From Anastatus disparis (taxonomy: Eukaryota > Arthropoda > Insecta > Hymenoptera > Eupelmidae): a stretch of DNA of 64,000 nt. A program made the translations under genes and the position numbers. Under the pieces are notes generated by a model that was given only the letters and a program-made list of their open reading frames with translations, was not told the DNA's origin and searched no databases. The stretch lies in NCBI GenBank assembly GCA_017163975.1, contig JAFFSR010000244.1:11967501-12031500 (forward strand), read 5' to 3'. Below, in pieces: positions 63,174 through 64,000 of this stretch. Position 1 is the stretch's first letter, and each line of letters opens with the position of its first letter.

Positions 63174-63371
63174 TTATATTCTTCCGTCTTCACAGGAGGA
63201 GCGGGGTTCTCTTCCGTTTGCTCCCCCTGTAGGTAGGTTGATTTTTGTTTTTAACGCTGCCCCGTCAGGTTGAGAGTTTAAAGTGGTCTGGCCAAACTTT
63301 TGGCCGTTGGTGGTGGGGTATGCCAGCAGTTCATACTGGCAGGTGTTGTAGGTTGCCTCTCGTCTCGTTAC
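63174..63371 (-). CDS. Possible spliced 3' exon, retroelement or unknown gene
   Basis: After a good acceptor (TTTTGTTTTAG) a 65-codon frame runs to a stop, with codon-like composition: TCQYELLAYPTTNGQKFGQ, then LPTGGANGREPRSSC. It is GC-richer than the surroundings and has no ATG, which fits an internal or last exon. The donor was not located. It lies between the putative ORF at 63487 and the putative LTR. I do not recognise the protein. Confidence 0.4.
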   Translation of the reverse strand, partial: VTRREATYNTCQYELLAYPTTNGQKFGQTTLNSQPDGAALKTKINLPTGGANGREPRSSCEDGRI

Positions 63372-63486
63372 CTAAAACAAAAGTGTATTAGAACATGGTT
63401 ATGGTAGTTTGTTAGGTTAGTCGCATGCATTTGTTAACAGAATGCTATTTACACGTTAATTAGCAAAAAAAAAAAATGGGTGAATA

Positions 63487-64000
63487 TTAGTCAAGTTCTA
63501 AATTATCTACATTTAAAGCAAGCGGTTTAGGTTCTGCAGGATTGAGGATGAGGCGTATTGCCTGTTGGAGCACTTTATACTCCGTCAAGGAAAAAGAATA
63601 CTTTTTAGTATTGTCGCGAGGTATAGAAGTGGTGGGCGGGGCCACATTATTGGTAGCCACGTCAGCCCATGTCAATGAATTAAGTTGTAACTCAGTCGCA
63701 TCGGACACCTGGTTAGCGGTGGTCTCCGGTAGTGTAGGTAGGTCTTGCGCATGAACGCAGTCCTTACTATGCAATGCGTAATTACCTGTAATTGGTTTTT
63801 TACACAAGTTGCATATAAAGTAAATGTGATCATCGTGTCTTCTTTCGGAACCGTCTGTCTTGGTTTGTTGGTCATAGCACAACAGCATGTGTGTGCGTCT
63901 ATACTGTGTAGTAATGTCATGGTTACAATTACTGCACCTAGTCCAGATGTCATGAGTTTCGTTCCGTTTACGTTTCTGTCTTAAAGGCTCGGCTTGTCTT
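63487..64000 (-). CDS. Partial protein with two CxxC-HxxxC fingers, probable retroelement ORF
   Basis: The frame is open from the window edge to the stop at 63487 (about 170 codons seen), so the N-terminus is missing. Near the edge is a basic stretch, RQKRKR. Two similar finger-like units follow: CSNCNHDITTQYRRTHMLLC and CNLCKKPITGNYALHSKDC, each CxxC then HxxxC. The rest is threonine/proline-rich and then helical (LTEYKVLQQAIRLIL). No RT, integrase or protease motif is visible. Its place just before the putative 3' LTR suggests a terminal ORF of an LTR retrotransposon. A host gene is also possible. Confidence 0.45.
   Translation of the reverse strand, partial: RQAEPLRQKRKRNETHDIWTRCSNCNHDITTQYRRTHMLLCYDQQTKTDGSERRHDDHIYFICNLCKKPITGNYALHSKDCVHAQDLPTLPETTANQVSDATELQLNSLTWADVATNNVAPPTTSIPRDNTKKYSFSLTEYKVLQQAIRLILNPAEPKPLALNVDNLELD

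Noticed and set aside
1..64000. CRISPR arrays, bacterial operons, phage or integrated-virus genes
   Set aside because: No regularly spaced direct repeats, no ribosome-binding-site-led gene runs and no recognisable viral structural or replication proteins were seen. All confident genes are spliced eukaryotic ones.

Overview
The window looks like an AT-rich insect nuclear genome, most likely a hymenopteran and plausibly a parasitoid wasp. This is inferred from spliced genes with short GT-AG introns, a venom-type histidine acid phosphatase, a Jockey-like retrotransposon tail, a tRNA-derived SINE family and many short inverted-repeat elements. No bacterial, CRISPR or viral coding system was seen.

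Layout. A six-exon histidine acid phosphatase (672-4853, +) is followed by about 21 kb without a convincing host gene. That stretch holds GC-richer low-complexity islands, three copies of one SINE (one broken by two later insertions) and several hairpin-type elements. A six-exon SLC17/sialin-like transporter lies at 26002-29690 (-). Next come three tandem paralogues on the minus strand (31389-35846, 38459-42350, 46256-50328). They encode secreted cysteine-rich proteins of about 650 residues that I take to be the insect DUF4803 family. All three have the same exon phases, a conserved TATA box and a noncoding first exon at identical spacing. From 53.3 to 56.4 kb there is a compound repeat: two direct repeats, one split by a 402-bp element that also occurs at 20.2 kb, flanking a near-perfect 481-bp-arm palindrome. 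A C2H2-like zinc-finger gene with phase-1 modular exons and two possible last exons lies at 56766-60239 (-). The right edge (62255-64000) looks like the 3' part of an LTR retrotransposon on the minus strand.

How the genes relate. The acid phosphatase and the three DUF4803-like proteins all carry signal peptides and are probably secreted. The transporter and zinc-finger protein are separate genes. The paralogues record their own history. B and C are the youngest pair and share an almost identical, probably gene-converted, block over exon 1, intron 1 and exon 2. Exon 4 has diverged strongly between its fixed cysteines. C's intron 4 holds a TA-flanked insertion for which B keeps the empty site, and a second, TTAA-flanked insertion with weaker evidence.

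All exon joins were worked out by hand from reading frame, splice consensus and comparison among paralogues. Family names come from remembered motifs, not from a search.
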